Notes: generated by a model from the sequence alone, not told the origin. A stretch of 64,000 bases of DNA from Voacanga thouarsii (GCA_026120185.1 JANUWF010003367.1:2705228-2769227); one strand, 5' to 3'. Positions 22,338 to 36,500 are shown, counted from the stretch's first letter. Numbers and translations: made by a program.

Positions 22338-25300
22338 CTATTTGTCAATTTCCTCTTGAACTTGACCATCTGCAGTAGCACAAACATTGAAAATTGGTTA
22401 CAAATAGATAATAAACAATGGAAATGAAGCCGGGAGACTTACCAGCAAGTTCAGTTGCCAAGTTTGCCAGTTCATCGGCCTCAGTGTTCAAGTCCTTTCG
22501 GAAAAATGAAAATAAAAATATAAGTGCAACGTTAAAGAATGCAGGATGAGTTCGACTGAAAGAGAGATGTAATATCACCATCTAATCCATCAAAGTTTTG
22601 CCACTACACCAGAAAGATCTTATGGTAGATTTAAGTAGAAAAGTGCGTGGCATTTATTGTAGCAAGAATGGAGCCGAAAGAGAAATAAGTCGACTTACTC
22701 TCAAAACATGCATGATCTGGAAGGAAAGGAATTTATCCTTCAACTTTTTTGCCTCCTCGAACAAGATGGAGATGTTTTGGTTTTTCACCTTCCATAAACC
22801 CTGGATCTATTTGAGAAAGTAGTATTTAAATGTATATTTTGAAACAGAAAGAAAGAGCTATATATATAATAACAACAGGAAAAGGCACCGCTTACACATG
22901 AAGGATATTTGCTGGTCTAAAAGAAGGGCAAACAGCAGTAAAGAAAATTATCGCCATTCTATCTTAGTATTTACAAATAGATCTTTCACATTGCTTAATG
23001 CAAGCTGCACAAGGAAAACACGAGTTTTCAATTTTTTCTGTGAAATTTTATAATCTATACTTAGAACTTCAAAAGCATGTTCTCATCCTTATTATGACTT
23101 GAAGAAATGTTTCAATTTAGGGACATCAAAAAAGCCTTGTTTTCGCAAAATGAAAAGTAATTCTAGCCCTGCAAGAGGTTTACAAAACATGGTAAAGGAG
23201 CTTTCCCTATGTTGCATTGAAACCGAAGTTAGCCACTTCAGTCCCCGTAAGTAATCTCAAAAGAGATATTAGCTTATTCTAAGGAATAACTTGCTCAACT
23301 ATATAAATCATGAATTAAATCCTTGTTCAGATAGGGATACATAGTTCTGGTTTGTTTACATTAAAGTCTAATTGAATTCGAGAAAGGATCTCACGAACAC
23401 AATGCATTAGGTTAATCAAAAGGTTGTCTCATCCAAAATCCCAATTATAACATCCCCTCCATCCTACTTCAAATCTTGGAACACACCTCTTATAGAGTTA
23501 AATGTGCCTTCACATCTTCTTAACCTAAAATGGAAATAGCTGGGGAGAGGAAAGAGTCCCTTTTTTTTTTTCTTCTGTGGGTACTCCTGGGAACAGATAT
23601 TTGAACCTACTAGTTTCTTCATTATTTGTAATAGTTCATTACTTAGGTGATGGGAATACATATTCATTCCTGAAAATTTTTTCCATAAATAAAGTAGGAA
23701 AATGTTTTGGAACAATAATCAGCATCTTTATTACATTAGCTAAAACTTATTTATTCCCGTTCATTCCTATTGCAACAAGATGGAACTTTACCAAGGCTGC
23801 AAATGGAATGGCTGTTAAATCTTGGATGGATATATTCCGCTCCCTATTTTAAACAATTATATTATCTTACAAGTTAAAAAACAACAATCTTATGGAAGTG
23901 TATCTACAAAGTACAAAGAACTTTGACTGGCATAAAGCTAAAGGCCCACAGAACAACTTTAATACATAAATTTTCTTGTCAATTAAACGTATACCATCTT
24001 AAGCATAACTTAGTTAAAATTTTCTCTATCTGCAGAACTGAATTTTAGAATTCATACTAGTTTATGGAAAACAACAAACTAAAAGTTGCAAAAGAAGGCA
24101 AACATTTAAAAATAATGGCAGTCAAAATCTGATGAAATAAGAAGCCACATCATCAATAACCATATAGTTCCAGACAGCAAGAATCCACAATCAGATGTAC
24201 AAGTACACGGCATACCTGCATACAGACCAACTTGGAGTCACCCCGAACACGAATATTAGTAAATCCTTTTTCCAGTGCATATTTCAATCCTAAAATAATG
24301 GCTCGATATTCAGCCGCATTACATGTTGCAATGCCTAAACCTTCACGTAACCTACAAATCTATAAATTGAAAAGTTAAGATACGTATGTAAAAGAAGGAA
24401 AAGAAATACTGTATAACTCCCCATAACAGCAAAGATGTATACCAAACTTCCATCATCAGCTCGTATTACAGCTCCTGCACCAGCTTGTCCAGGATTTCCT
24501 TTTGAAGCACCATCAAATTCAAGAGTGCACGAACGCTGACAATGGTTAACGGACAGGGTTTTAATAACAGCATGTCATAAAGCATCAAACAATCAGCTTA
24601 GCCTGATGGCATTGATATACATTAATAAATTGATTTTAACTATAAGTTTAGTTACATTGAGAAAATTTTATTAGGGTATCCTTCAAACCTCAAGGTTTAC
24701 ACGCTTTTTGACTTGTTACTGTTAAAAAGTTCAAAAGTGTATAAAAAATTATTGACTTGCACCAAACGATCTAACTTGATAATTGACTTGATTGGTTAAC
24801 AAATTGTTTACTTCATTTGTAGATCCAGTGAAATATTCAGAAGCAAGGCGCGAATAAAAATAAATATCCAGCTAAAACACTCTCCCAACAACCAAGGAAC
24901 ACTTCCAAAAGTAGTTCCAATAATCACGAAATGAGAACAATCATAAAGTGGAGGTCTATGCAGCAATACCACTCATTGATGCATTCTATTTTAGAGTAAG
25001 TGCCCATTTGTGAACCAAACTTACCCCAGATCCAGTCCACAGTGCCTCCTCATGTGGCCTCTTCTTTGACAGGTGGTCACCAGATGTTTCACCTCTGGTG
25101 GCAGAAGGAAGCTGCAAACAACATGAGATATTGACTACAAAACAGCTGAGGAAGAAAAAGGATAAAAGACCAATATCTCTATAAAAATCACAATAAACAC
25201 ATTAACCAAAATGCATAATCCAGCAAGCCAGTATTGGTTTTTACGGCAAAAAACCTATCAGAATACTTGCAATATATATACACACACACACACAAACATA

Positions 25301-27807
25301 GCAAATGGACCAAACAGAATCTGCAATGAATTTGATAATCTTTTAACGAGATAAAATTTATAAAAGTATGAAATAAAGAAACATTACAAATGTCTGCAGC
25401 ATTACATCTTAATTATGATGGATACAACAAGTCACCCAATTTCAAATATTTATATTCCAAAAGGAAAAAAGAGAATATACAGACTTCCTTGAAGCCAAGC
25501 TCTCGAAATATTATTGATTAATTTCCAGATTTTGTGCTGTCTATTTCAATTAGTCATTCTATCTAAAGATTCTTGATGTTTTGAAGTAAATGAAGCTTTA
25601 ATTTATCACAACGCATAACAATGCAGTTGAATTAAACATTAGAACCTTCAAAGTTAAAAAAATGCAATACAAGCAATCAAGAAGTTATTCATTTGACTGA
25701 AACTGGTATAGTTTTTTAATCATTTTGCAAAAAGGTAGAGTTGATGGTCGTACTGGAAGGCCACAAAACTAATTTTTAAGATAAGGACATGGCTACATTT
25801 GTATAAGCAACTGAATCAAGCATAAAAGAAAAAACTTTTGAACATTCTCAGAGGATTGCCGTAGCGATCCCCTTTTTAGAAGGTTGCATGATATGATAAT
25901 TCCATAAAGCTCATCCTCAACACCACATGCACTCATTGTTTATGATTACAATTGGGTAAAAGTCAAGAATGAAGTATAAATCTCTTTACAGAATATTAAT
26001 AAATCATTATATCTCTTCTTACCTGATAAGGGCAAGGCACAAGGGTGCCAAAAAGTCCTTCAGTCAAGTCCTCAGCTTTAATAGAATAAAGTGCATTCTT
26101 AAGACCACAAGAGAGAAGATACTTTTCAGTGTCCTTAGGCATAGCATGACCTTTGTACACGCTTACAGGAGGATCACAAACCTACAAGGAAAAGGAAAAG
26201 ATAATGACCATTCAATTAATCCATTTCAAGACAAACTTCCATGAGAGGGCAATTAGTGCATTGGCCAGTTTTGGATCAGTAACAGAGCACAAACTGGTGT
26301 CCAAGATAATAATCCACACATTGGAAATATAACACTAAGAAGGGATGATATTTGCAGGTTTCCCAAATTGAACAAAATGCCAAATAAATGCAACTTGAAG
26401 ACCGAAAAGAATGCTAATACAACTAATGATATGAAGTCAAAAGGAAATCATGAATTAAATAGTCAAGGAAATAAATCTTGAGCTTTTATTCTATTAATTA
26501 TCCTCCGAAAATGGGAAAATAAGATTTTTGTTTGAGCATTGTGGCAAATAAATTTCACTAAGACAGTAAGTGAAGAGATTACACAATTCAAAAGCTAAAA
26601 TACAATTTACAATTTTCACAATTTCATTTCACATGTCATCTTGAGCAAGTGAAAGGGGGCGGAAGCAGGAAAGGAAAATGTTCTCTGAGTACCAGAAAAG
26701 ACAACCACAGTTTCTGCAGCTAGGAAAATAAAAACACGAGGATGGCCATCTTTGCTTCTCTTTTCAAACACACAGCAGAATGGAAAAAATACTGTACCAA
26801 CCAACGCTGGTCTCTCCATGAGAATTATCCCAAATGAGAACACAAAATAGAATACAATCTGTTGGAATCAATAGGATGACACGATAAATTGTTCATTTCC
26901 TCTGCATGCACAATTATTGGACATCCATCTCACTGAGACCAACCAACTCTGGTGTCCACATCTGAATTATCCCGAAGCAGAACAAAAAAGAAAACAGAAT
27001 CTGTTGGAATCAATAGAGTGCAAAGATAATTTGGTCATTTCCTCTGCATGCAAAAATACTGGAAAAGGGATGTTTGTCCTTATTCCAAGGAACGTTATAG
27101 AAAACTTAAGAGCTTCTACAGCCACACATACACAGCACATACATGGCTAAGCACACAAAACCATGCAAACGGAAGGAACAAAAAGAAGTAGTATGGTTCA
27201 GGCTGACACATGCCTCAAGGAGATAGACTGTATTTGCTCACTTTACAGAGTATGGTTTTTATGAAATTATTGAAAAAATCATATATCTGCATTATCTTTT
27301 GCACGCGCTATAAAGATTTCAAATCCACTGCACTACAAGACAAGGTTATGCATCGACATAAAACGTGGTCTGCCAGACCACATTCATTTATGAAACTATC
27401 CAAAATACAGATAAGGTCATAATGCACCAAAAAGAACAAGCATCGGTTAAAGGGAACTAGCGAAGTTTTGGGATCAGATTGGTTACCGAGGATCCAACTT
27501 GAGTCTGACAATCATTTAAACTCTTGTAAACGCCAACAATATCCCCTTTTCTAACAACAAAGAATGCTTCCTTATCTTCCTTCATTACTGGTTGTGGAGC
27601 AGATTTTTTCTTTCTACCAGACTTAGACGAATAGCAATGCACACGAAATCTTGTCAACAAAAATTTCAAATTAGCAGCCCTAGTACCAGCATGGTCAGAC
27701 GTTATATTACAGTAGGGAGTAGAAACCTCAGATGCCGCACTCCTCACAACAAGATGTCTAGCACTCGGAAATGAAGCTGAAAAACATGCACGAAACAAGT
27801 TGTTCAT
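22338..27807 (-). CDS. RNase H1-like protein with N-terminal hybrid-binding domain, probably organellar
   Basis: It cleaves RNA in RNA-DNA hybrids. Coding exons on the minus strand: 27807-27487, 26181-26023, 25111-25025, 24535-24443, 24359-24216, 22806-22699, 22494-22443 and 22369-22338. All have GT-AG junctions and join in frame to 331 residues. An apparent 5' UTR exon ends at 28489 and splices to 27838. Residues 1-65 are basic and serine-rich, ending [12 protein letters not shown], like a mitochondrial or plastid presequence. Residues 80-128 form the RNase H1 N-terminal (Cauli_VI-type) domain with [19 protein letters not shown]. The catalytic domain shows [10 protein letters not shown] (D197), NAAEYRA (E237), RGDSKLV (D261) and NTEADELA (D311), the full D-E-D-D set. 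The start at 27807 follows the 5' splice site; an upstream in-frame ATG would lie in the presumed intron. The Arabidopsis RNH1A-C family is the closest match I know. Confidence 0.9.
26796..27070. repeat. Two-copy tandem repeat in RNase H1 intron
   Basis: ACCAACCAACGCTGG at 26796 recurs as ACCAACCAACTCTGG at 26938. The match continues through CTGTTGGAATCAATAG and TCATTTCCTCTGCATGCA in both units. The period is about 142 bp and the units differ at scattered positions. It lies in the intron between 26182 and 27486. Confidence 0.8.
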
Positions 27808-28192
27808 TACCAAGTAGCTCCCTTTAAGTTCTCCAATTCTGCAACAAACCATTTTGTTACCATCAAAACAAATTAAATGCAAAATGAATCTCCTTTATAC
27901 AATTAAACAACATAATCTTCCAAAAGCCTTTATTCAGAACTCAAGAACAGACAGAAAATATAAAATGAGCACTTCGTATTTGCTGTTATGGGTTCTCATT
28001 GGATACAAAATACACCCAACATAATCAAAGTTAGACTCCAGAAAACTGAAATTCCAACTTAAACTAAGAAATTTATTCGAGCTCATCCCCAAAGTTCCAA
28101 ACTTGGTGAAAACAAGAATGACTATGTTTGACTTTCTTTTGCATTTTCTCACATCCTCTTAGCAAAAGAAGCAAATTAGCTTTTGAAAAAAA

Positions 28193-28193
28193 C

Positions 28194-28231
<38 letters not shown>

Positions 28232-28242
28232 GTATGTATATA
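28193..28242. repeat. (AT)n-(GTAT)n microsatellite
   Basis: An AT dinucleotide run of about 13 units is followed by five GTAT units. It is inside the presumed 5' UTR intron of the RNase H1 gene. Confidence 0.9.
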
Positions 28243-28488
28243 CTTTGATCGCTTAGACGATTCAACAAAACCCTTTAGACTTCTAAAAAACAGTAAAAGC
28301 ATCACAAAACTGCACCCATCCCAAAAGAAAGAGAAACAAAGAAAAAGACGTGGGTCACGAGGAAGAGTAATTCATCAAATTAGAACCCTAACAACAAAAA
28401 TTTGAGAATGATCAAATGGATATGTATGCAACAGATACCACATGAAGAAAATCCCAACTCCAGCTTCACTTATTTGATGAAGCTTTAC

Positions 28489-28645
28489 CAATCTGTGGAT
28501 GCAAAGCGTGCCTCGGTATGCAAGGGGAGGAAGATGAAAAAGGTGAGACGGGATGGGAGCGGGGGAGATGGGAGGTGGGTCGAAGTGAAGTGGTTCTGTA
28601 GTAGGAGTACTGCCGTTTATCGATGGGGTTTAGGTAAGTGATAAA
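28489..28645 (-). promoter_or_regulatory. Presumed 5' UTR exon and core promoter of the RNase H1 gene
   Basis: On the minus strand this is a pyrimidine-rich leader-like stretch ending in a GTAAAG donor (exon end 28489). It splices logically to the TTGTTGCAG acceptor before 27838. The transcription start is not defined by the sequence. Confidence 0.45.
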
Positions 28646-29800
28646 CCGGCCAGGGTTTAATCCTTTGATTCCGGTTCGACTCTTCTATATATCTTTTTCT
28701 TTTTTTTTTTAAAGGAAATTTCATATTTATCATTGTTGTGTTGACTCTTATTTTCCATTCATTTAAAAAGAATCAATTATATTTATTTCTCTCCGCACCC
28801 CCCCCCCTTCTTTTCCCCCTTTTTATACAAAGTATTAGAAGATTTTTTCGAATTTGAATTTATTAACACAAAAAGTTCTCTTGAGTCAGATATTTATATG
28901 AAAAAAAAATTTGTATTTATAAATTTGAGCTTTTTAATTATGCAAAATTACACGAGTCAAATATTTGTATAAACTATTTTGCCATTTCGATAAAATTATG
29001 CCCCTTATTTAACCCAAGAGCAAATAGCAAACATAGGCTTTTATATAAGTTTTACTTGGATTGAAAATTTTCAAACCTATCACAAATTAAAATTTTATTT
29101 TAATTTAAATATATTATTTTCGCTCCCCAAAAACTATTAATTATTCAAATACATCATAGTCTCTCTCCACATATTTAATAATTTCATATCAAATTCATAT
29201 CAAATTAATTTTTATCCACTTATCTACTGACATCACCAATATCACCAATAGAGGCCCATTACTGCTCACTCAACCATTCCACAGCTATTATATCAGATGG
29301 CATTGGTATTCTCTGAGTATCATCAAGAAAGTACTGCAAATATGGCTTGAATTAGATTAGATTGTCCAGACAACTGCTACAAATAAATGAATGGGTCAAA
29401 TAAACTATTCTTTCCCAATCAAATACTATCAGAAGTTCCATATACACATCCCACAGGATCTGCTTTGCTAATAGGCAATGCATGATGTCCACTATACAAG
29501 ATCTTAATTAAGAAAAGTATTGTAGTCCTGTCCAATTTCACCAATTTCACTTCTGTTAGCCAACATAGCACTGGATGAGACATATGCAAATGGTCCTGTA
29601 CAATTAGTTCGTAATGAAGTTCATATTTTGCTTATGAATGCTAGCTTCCACAATGTAAAGCAGTGTTGGAGCTACAATCTTTAATAAATAACGCCTAAAA
29701 GCCCCAACTAGTACAAGTTTCCTTCTACGTCTCTAATAATCCGTCTGCTACATGCTTGCAAGAACTTGAAGTTCTTCCCCAACCACAGATGCTTTATGGA
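28646..29800. other. Spacer between two tandem minus-strand genes
   Basis: This AT-rich intergenic stretch contains a C9 run near 28799. From about 29280 it is less AT-rich and probably includes the 3' UTR of the RRM gene. No other gene is supported. Confidence 0.45.
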
Positions 29801-32800
29801 TCAGCTTTGCTCTCTTGTAGCTAATGAAGCATTTGCTCCATATTTGGAGAAAACACCTGTAAGCACTTCTTTCTCCCTGGTCTTCAACCTGAAAAACAGC
29901 AAAAGGTTTTGTAACGAAAGAAGGGAAGAAGGAATAGAATTTGGAATCTGATTCTTCTGGAGAAGGTTAGTCTCAGCTCACCTATTAGCAGATCCTGGAA
30001 TATTAAATGTGGGGATATTCTTTTTCTTCCTTCTAGATGCCACCTTTTTCTTCTTCTCTTGCATTTCGTCCTCTTTCTTTAAGGCAGCTGATGATTTGAG
30101 AATGTACTCCTTTTTAGTATCGGTGTCATCATCCCATGTAGAATCTAGTTGTGTCTGAGTTTCTAAATCTTCTCCGTCATCTTCAGCTCGTGTTGATTTA
30201 TGCATCTCATCCTGATTCTCAAATTCAGCAGAGGCATCTTCTGTGGAAGAATCCAAACGATGCTCTGCTAGTTGAGCACTGTAGGTAGTTTCCTCGTCAA
30301 ATTGCCCATAACCATGATCACGCAAGCCAGTAGCCATTTCACATTTTATTTGCTTCTGAACTTTGCCAAATGTTATATTTTGTCCAGTGAAACTCTGTAC
30401 AAACCTATCATGTTGTAATGGTAAAATTACCTCAGCACTTGGAGCTCAAGGATAATCACCACCTCTTTAAACAGGCAACCAGCACAAGCATACAAAGATA
30501 GAATAGAAAAACATTATTTACAGTCCCATGTTGTTGATATATAGTCTTTTTAGAAGTCAAAATGGGGATTGATACAGATAAAATGCTTTAACTTTTGATA
30601 CCACTCAACCAGCAAAATTATAGGAGAACTCAGAAAACTTACCTATTTGCATCATTTTCAGTTCTGAAACTAATGAAGGCAACGCCCTTGCAGATGGGGT
30701 CTCTGGTCCTTCTGTTTCCAGAAACAACTGGGACTATGTCAATTATTCCAGGAACTCCATTGAAAGCCAATCGAAGATCCCTGTGGATGTTCTTTTTCTT
30801 GGGAAGATTGACCAAACGCACTCGAAATCCATCTTTACATTCTTCAGAAACTACAAAATCAAGTTATTAAAAAAACAAAAAAGGCTTCAAAATAATGTGC
30901 CACATACTTCCTTTAATACAGGATTAGGTTATTCATTAATCATTAGCTATAGCTTATTCATGAGCTTGACATAGAAGAACCAGCTAAAACAGTTGCATCA
31001 AGACCTAAACAAGCACAACAGCTTCCTCAAGTGCGTGTTTAACTGTTTCAACTCCAATGAAAACATCTCACATACTCTTTATGTTTCTTTAATTTTCCTT
31101 CTGTTTGACAGTTTCCTTAGCCATTCAGAAGATTTATAGAATAACTTCAGGTTCAAAACTTTACTGCACTTTCATAACTGTCAAAGGAAATGCAACTCAG
31201 AAGCATTGTAAGGACTCTTATTAAAAGGCTATTGAACTCTACTAACACAATCACGTAGCAAGAACCTCATTAAGCAAAGTCTACACCTAAACTGCCACGC
31301 TGGAAACTTACTAGAACTTCTTATCGTAGAAGAGGTCTTAAATGGGGCTAATTGGTGTCACAGAACCCTCAATGTGTTATAGATGACAATACACCCAAGA
31401 AGGTTCGTGCACTAAAATTCAACTACTTACAAAAGAATATGGATGGGTCCTTAAAATGTTATATCTTTTAATTTTGGAAGGAACCAATTCAATCACCATT
31501 AAAAAAAGAGCAAGAAAGTTTCACGGCAATGTCGAAGCTTAGCCTTGCTTAAAAATAGGAACAATGTGCACATCAGCCAAGAAAAGCACAGTAAAATGGC
31601 CAGATGAAGACTGATAATTTAACTATGTACACAAGTGGCTTGATTCTGAGTTCCATACAAATAGAATACGAAGTGCAGAAATGTGTGCTTGGCTGACAGC
31701 TGATATCCCACAAAGTAAAACCAAACACTTTGTATTGCACCAACTATTCTTTCACCGAAAAAAGAGTTTGTCCAAACCATCAAAGCAAGTAAGTTAACTC
31801 TTGAGCAGTAGAAAACACGAAAAGAATGGCCAACTACTTCAGTTGTGAAGCCCAACATATCTTTTATAATGCTAGCAGTGATGTCTTATAAATGTCCCTC
31901 GTATCTACAAATTTTTACTCGAATAAAATTGAGTACTTAGCTACTACTTTGCACCACAAGACAAAAGTGTAGCAGATAAAATCGAATCCTTAAATTGTGC
32001 TGCAACTAAAGATCGTGCAAAATACTAATAAATGATAAGATTTGGGTCTCAATTGTCCTAAGGTTCCAAAAAACTAAAAGAATTTTACCGATCAAACGAC
32101 CTCTTGCATCTAAGCAGCTTACTGGAACAGGAATTACTTCACACTAAGCATAACTACAAAAAGTCATCAAGACTAAGGGTTATTCAAACGGAAAACATCA
32201 TAATCTGATCCAATGCAACACTCCCCTGAATCAGCTCCTCGCCCCCCCCCCCCCCATACCTAATAGCATCTAAAGGTAGTTAACACTGGGCATGTTATCC
32301 CACTTCTGACAGACAATACTAAATAAGTAAATAGTATGCACGTGGTTGGTCTTTTCAGAGGATAGGTGGTGAGTCCATCCATATGTAGCAGCAGAAAAGC
32401 TTTCTTCTTTTGAGAATGAAAAGCCAGGTACAAAGAGTAAAAAACATGGTTCAGTAAACAAATATTTCCAAACTACATTAATCAAGTTCAATGGAATTAA
32501 GAAGAAAATGGGCTTATAATCCTATAACATGCAATGTCAAGTCATATAGAATTTCGAAAACGTAAAACCATAGCTAAATTTAAAAAAAAAAAAAAAAAAG
32601 AAGAACAAAAGAAGACCTTACCCTTCTCTTGCCGAACGCGTTCTTTCTTAGGTTTGGGTTGCACAGGATTATTCTTGAGCCTATTGATGTTAGTCAGCTG
32701 AGCTCTTCTGCTCTGCTCTATTTCCTCCATAAGCTTATCCTCAATTGAAGTATCATACACTCTGCCTTCCCCGAATCCACGAGGCTTGTTCATCAGCCAC

Positions 32801-33186
32801 TTCTTCATATTATGCAAAGGGATAAACTCCTCTTCGTCGTCGTCATCCTCACCCTCACCCTCACCCTCACCTTCACCCTCCTCCAAATATTCTTCTCCTT
32901 CTTCTTCTTCTTCCAGAAAGTCATCATTTTCATCAAAATCCTGAAGACCGTCCATTTCCAACAGGTCATTCCCACCTTTCCGTTGACTCTTTGAGGCATA
33001 TATGCAAAACCCCGTTCTTTTCCGAGCAAAAACGCCACAGCAATCAAGTTTGGCGATTCCATTTGGAGAAGAAGAAAATTGAGTTAGATGAGTTTTAGTA
33101 GGGAAAAGAAACCTCTTTGATACTGAGTTGCAATGTATAATCCAGCAGCATTGAGGCTGCGATGGGTACTTCCCAAGACTGAGCAT
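29801..33186 (-). CDS. Predicted plastid RRM-type RNA-binding protein
   Basis: Four minus-strand coding exons (33186-32622, 30850-30643, 30404-29982, 29888-29801) join in frame at GT-AG sites to 427 residues ending ATREQS. Residues 1-60 are basic and hydroxylated with almost no acid, as in a chloroplast transit peptide. Residues 82-120 are very acidic, with a Gly-Glu tandem run. Residues 196-282 form an RRM-like domain (FRVRLVNLPKKKNIHRDLR to CKGVAFISFRTENDANRFV). A charged, low-complexity part with KKKKVASRRKKKN and a short tail LKTREKEVLTGVFSKYG follow. The build resembles Arabidopsis RBD1 (At1g70200), a plastid protein needed for 23S rRNA processing; this assignment is from memory and unverified. 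Intron 1 is about 1.8 kb. Confidence 0.85.
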
Positions 33187-33300
33187 TTCCCAAGCTAAAC
33201 AGAGTCGCAGTAAGTAGTTGAGACTGAGAATTCTTGGAGGTTTTGCTGGAAGAAGAACAGATGACTGTGAGAAGCAACTGATGGGATCCTGATTGAAATT

Positions 33301-33590
33301 TTGATAGTTTATTGGGCCTTTCTAAAAAAGTTTATGCTGGGCTGCAAATAATTCAAGCTTGGGCAAGTGTTCAGTCCAAAAAAACTAGCCCAATGCTCTG
33401 GGTGAATTAATGAATTGTGCAATAAAGGTTGGGCAATGACACTCAGCCCAAGTATGTGCCCAGCTTTACATTAATTGAGGGTCAGTCCAAAAAACTGGCC
33501 CAATTCTTTGGGTGAATTCATGAACTTGATGGCATAAAGGTTGGGCCATGAGTCATGACATTGAGCCCAAGAATGTGCCTGAAATTTCTA
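33301..33590. promoter_or_regulatory. Tandemly duplicated promoter segment rich in GGCCCA/TGGGCC motifs
   Basis: Upstream of the minus-strand RRM gene, a 111-bp unit starting TCAGTCCAAAA at 33371 is repeated from 33482. The stretch holds TGGGCC/GGCCCA (33313, 33498, 33543) and several more GCCCAA/TTGGGC cores. Such site II motifs bind TCP factors and are common before plant genes for ribosomal and organellar proteins. The binding role is inferred. Confidence 0.6.
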
Positions 33591-36500
33591 AATGCACCTC
33601 AGCACTCTCATCTTCAGAATATTCTTTCTTTTTCCTAAATTTAAAAAAAAAAAATCTTCACAATATTCCTTTAGCATGCATTTTTTTTTAAATCTTAATA
33701 CCCTTACTGATCAAATTTTAGTCAAAAGTATCTAAGTCATAATTTAAAAGATTGAGAATGAACCTTATATATATATAAATATATATATAGATAAACAAAA
33801 AAAAATTGAATTTTAACATTTTGAGATTTAATTGATTGTTAGAATATTATCAATATTTGAAAATATTACAAGTGCAATGTGGATTTGCAATGATAATATA
33901 ATATGAATTAAGGTTCCATGCACATATAATCGATTCTGTCTAGTTATTTTCCAGCAAAAACGTTATATAAAAAAAAAATCTAATATAATCCTTTCTCTTT
34001 GGAGTATAGCAAATTAAGGTGGGAATATTTCACCAAAGTGGAATGAAAATGAAAATTTTATCAAATATCATAAAAACCAGTTTCAAGTGAAATTTGAAAT
34101 TCGAACCCAATAAATAGTAAGTACATGAACAGTCTAACGTAATTTTTATTTGTTAAAATGTTTGATATATTAAAAAACAATAATATAAATTGAATTAAAA
34201 AACTATAATCGAAAGAAAAAAAAAAAAGACATTTCTAAACACTTGAGTTACCATGTCCTGACCTGTAAAGCAAGCATTTGGTTGGATTAAGTTCTAACAA
34301 CTACTAGCAATTATGCTTTAATTGACCTAAAATTCATCAAACATGCATGTGTGTGACATAAAATCACTTACCATCATTACCAACTTTTGAAACAAAAAGG
34401 ATCCAAAAACATCATTTTTAAATACTTCCTTTACCCCAGCAAGATCTAAAGATAAAAGGAATGTGGATATCTTCATCTTTATTTAATGCATCCCCAAAGT
34501 TGAATTCCTTTCATCAAAGCCAAAGTATTCTCAATTGGCATAATGCCAATGTCCAATGGCTACTTTGTGCAAATTTTCAAAGACAAAGTAATGGTCCTTT
34601 TTTTTTTGTGCACGACCATAATCTATGTGAAGAGGATTTTTCTTTTGTTTCCATCATGAATATGAAATTTTAATTATTTTGCTCTATTTTGGACTCGTGA
34701 TATTGGATGCATTACCAAATACTTTTTCTTGATAGCATATTGATATGACCGAACCTATATAAGTTCCACTTAGAAAAATTGGCTTAGTAATGCAAGTCCA
34801 CATCCATCTTTTTGTTTATTTGAGATGATACTAAAAACATTTTTCCTTTTTTTGGTTATTTTTGACATCAACATGAGCCAAGCATTGGACATATGCAATA
34901 TTGTAATTTAATGGCAAAGAATAACTTCTTTTCTAAGAAATAATTTTGACTGAGAATCAAAATGTTTCATGAAAAAGTTTAAGCCTAACCGAACCAAACA
35001 TATTAAAACAATTACGATACGTTATTTTTTCTTTTCTTGAAAAAAATATAATATTGATCGAGAATATTCAACCTTATCTAATATAATCCAAATCTTAAAG
35101 ATCACGATATTTGATACTTGATCGAATTAAAGGTACTTTTACACGTTTTCTTAATAAGAGTATATAAAGTATGTAACGTATTATTTTTCTTTTTCAAAAA
35201 AGGTATGTACAATACCGACCATCAATATTGAACCCTTCCTAGAATATTCCAAACCTAACCTATTATGGCACGTACTTGATAATATTGATCGAGTTGAATG
35301 AACTTTTGATTGTTTTCTTAGGAGGGGTGTCCAAAGAAAAAGAAAGGAAACCTAAAAAAGATGATCCAAGAACAAAATTCGCACACTTGGCCAACAAGCA
35401 AGGCTGTTTCCCTATCTACATTCAAAGAACTGCTGATTTAAATTAATAGAATGGGGTCACAGTCCCATAAAATTTGGCCGTAGATGGAAATGTGTTTTCC
35501 CTTGAGAGTCTCTCTTAGACTAATCGGTTGAGTGGCGTTTCAAAAAAGGGTTGAAATTTTTCGGCCAATAAAGAGAAATTTATGAGAGTAGTTGGGAGTT
35601 CCAGTTCAAAAGTATTTGTTTGAATTTTGTGCAATTGCTTCTCTTGACTTTATCAAGCACACCAGATATTTTTAGGTTTTGAATAGCAGGAAACTGTTTC
35701 CCTCAATCAAATAGATTGTTATGAATTTTCAATTTCATTTACTTTTATATTTGAGTTTTTTTTAGAATGGAAGGGGAGGAAGACAATGAGCGAGAAAAGA
35801 ATGAGTGTAAACTACTCGAGACCTATAGTTCAAGTAACAACTCTCTTACCTCTAAAACAAGTTTATTACCGACTGTATATTTCAGTATTTGACTTTGTAG
35901 CATAAGCTGAAAAGGTAATGACCAAATATTCCAATATACATATTGTATTCGAATATTAATTTAAACTCGTGAATAATTCTGTATTTAAATTCACAATTTA
36001 GAATATTTTAAATTTGATGTATGCATTCTTTTGTCTTTACAAAATAACTACATGAACCAAAAAGTAGATCGTGATCTTATCGGAAATAATTGAGAAGATA
36101 TATCAATAGTGGATCAATGAAGACAACTAAGAACCCTAATTATTGGTTTGGGATTAGATTTAATTAAAAGTCATGAGAAAAAAGAATTGAGAGAGTTTCA
36201 AATATAGACAAGTCGGTTTGTCATTTGTATTATGTTGTCCCAAGTTTTATACGGTTTGCTAGCGAATTGTTCCAAAAGGGATTTAGAACTATAGTTGTGT
36301 AATTAAATGAAAGGGAAAAAATGGACCACAATAAATATTTTACTAAGAAAATATTAAGAATGCTTAAGTGGACATAAGACAATTCCTTAACTATAAAATA
36401 ATCACATCGTTGTCGTTGATTTTATAGAACATGTCTTCCTTCTTTCTTCTCCCCAACCCTCCCAAAACCAAAAAAGATTTAAAACAAAAAGTTTCCTAAC

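Noticed and set aside
22338..27807. Integrated pararetrovirus suggested by the Cauli_VI-type and RNase H domains
   Set aside because: The domain pair with an organelle presequence and eight coding exons is the normal build of plant RNase H1; no viral coat, movement or reverse transcriptase sequence is nearby.
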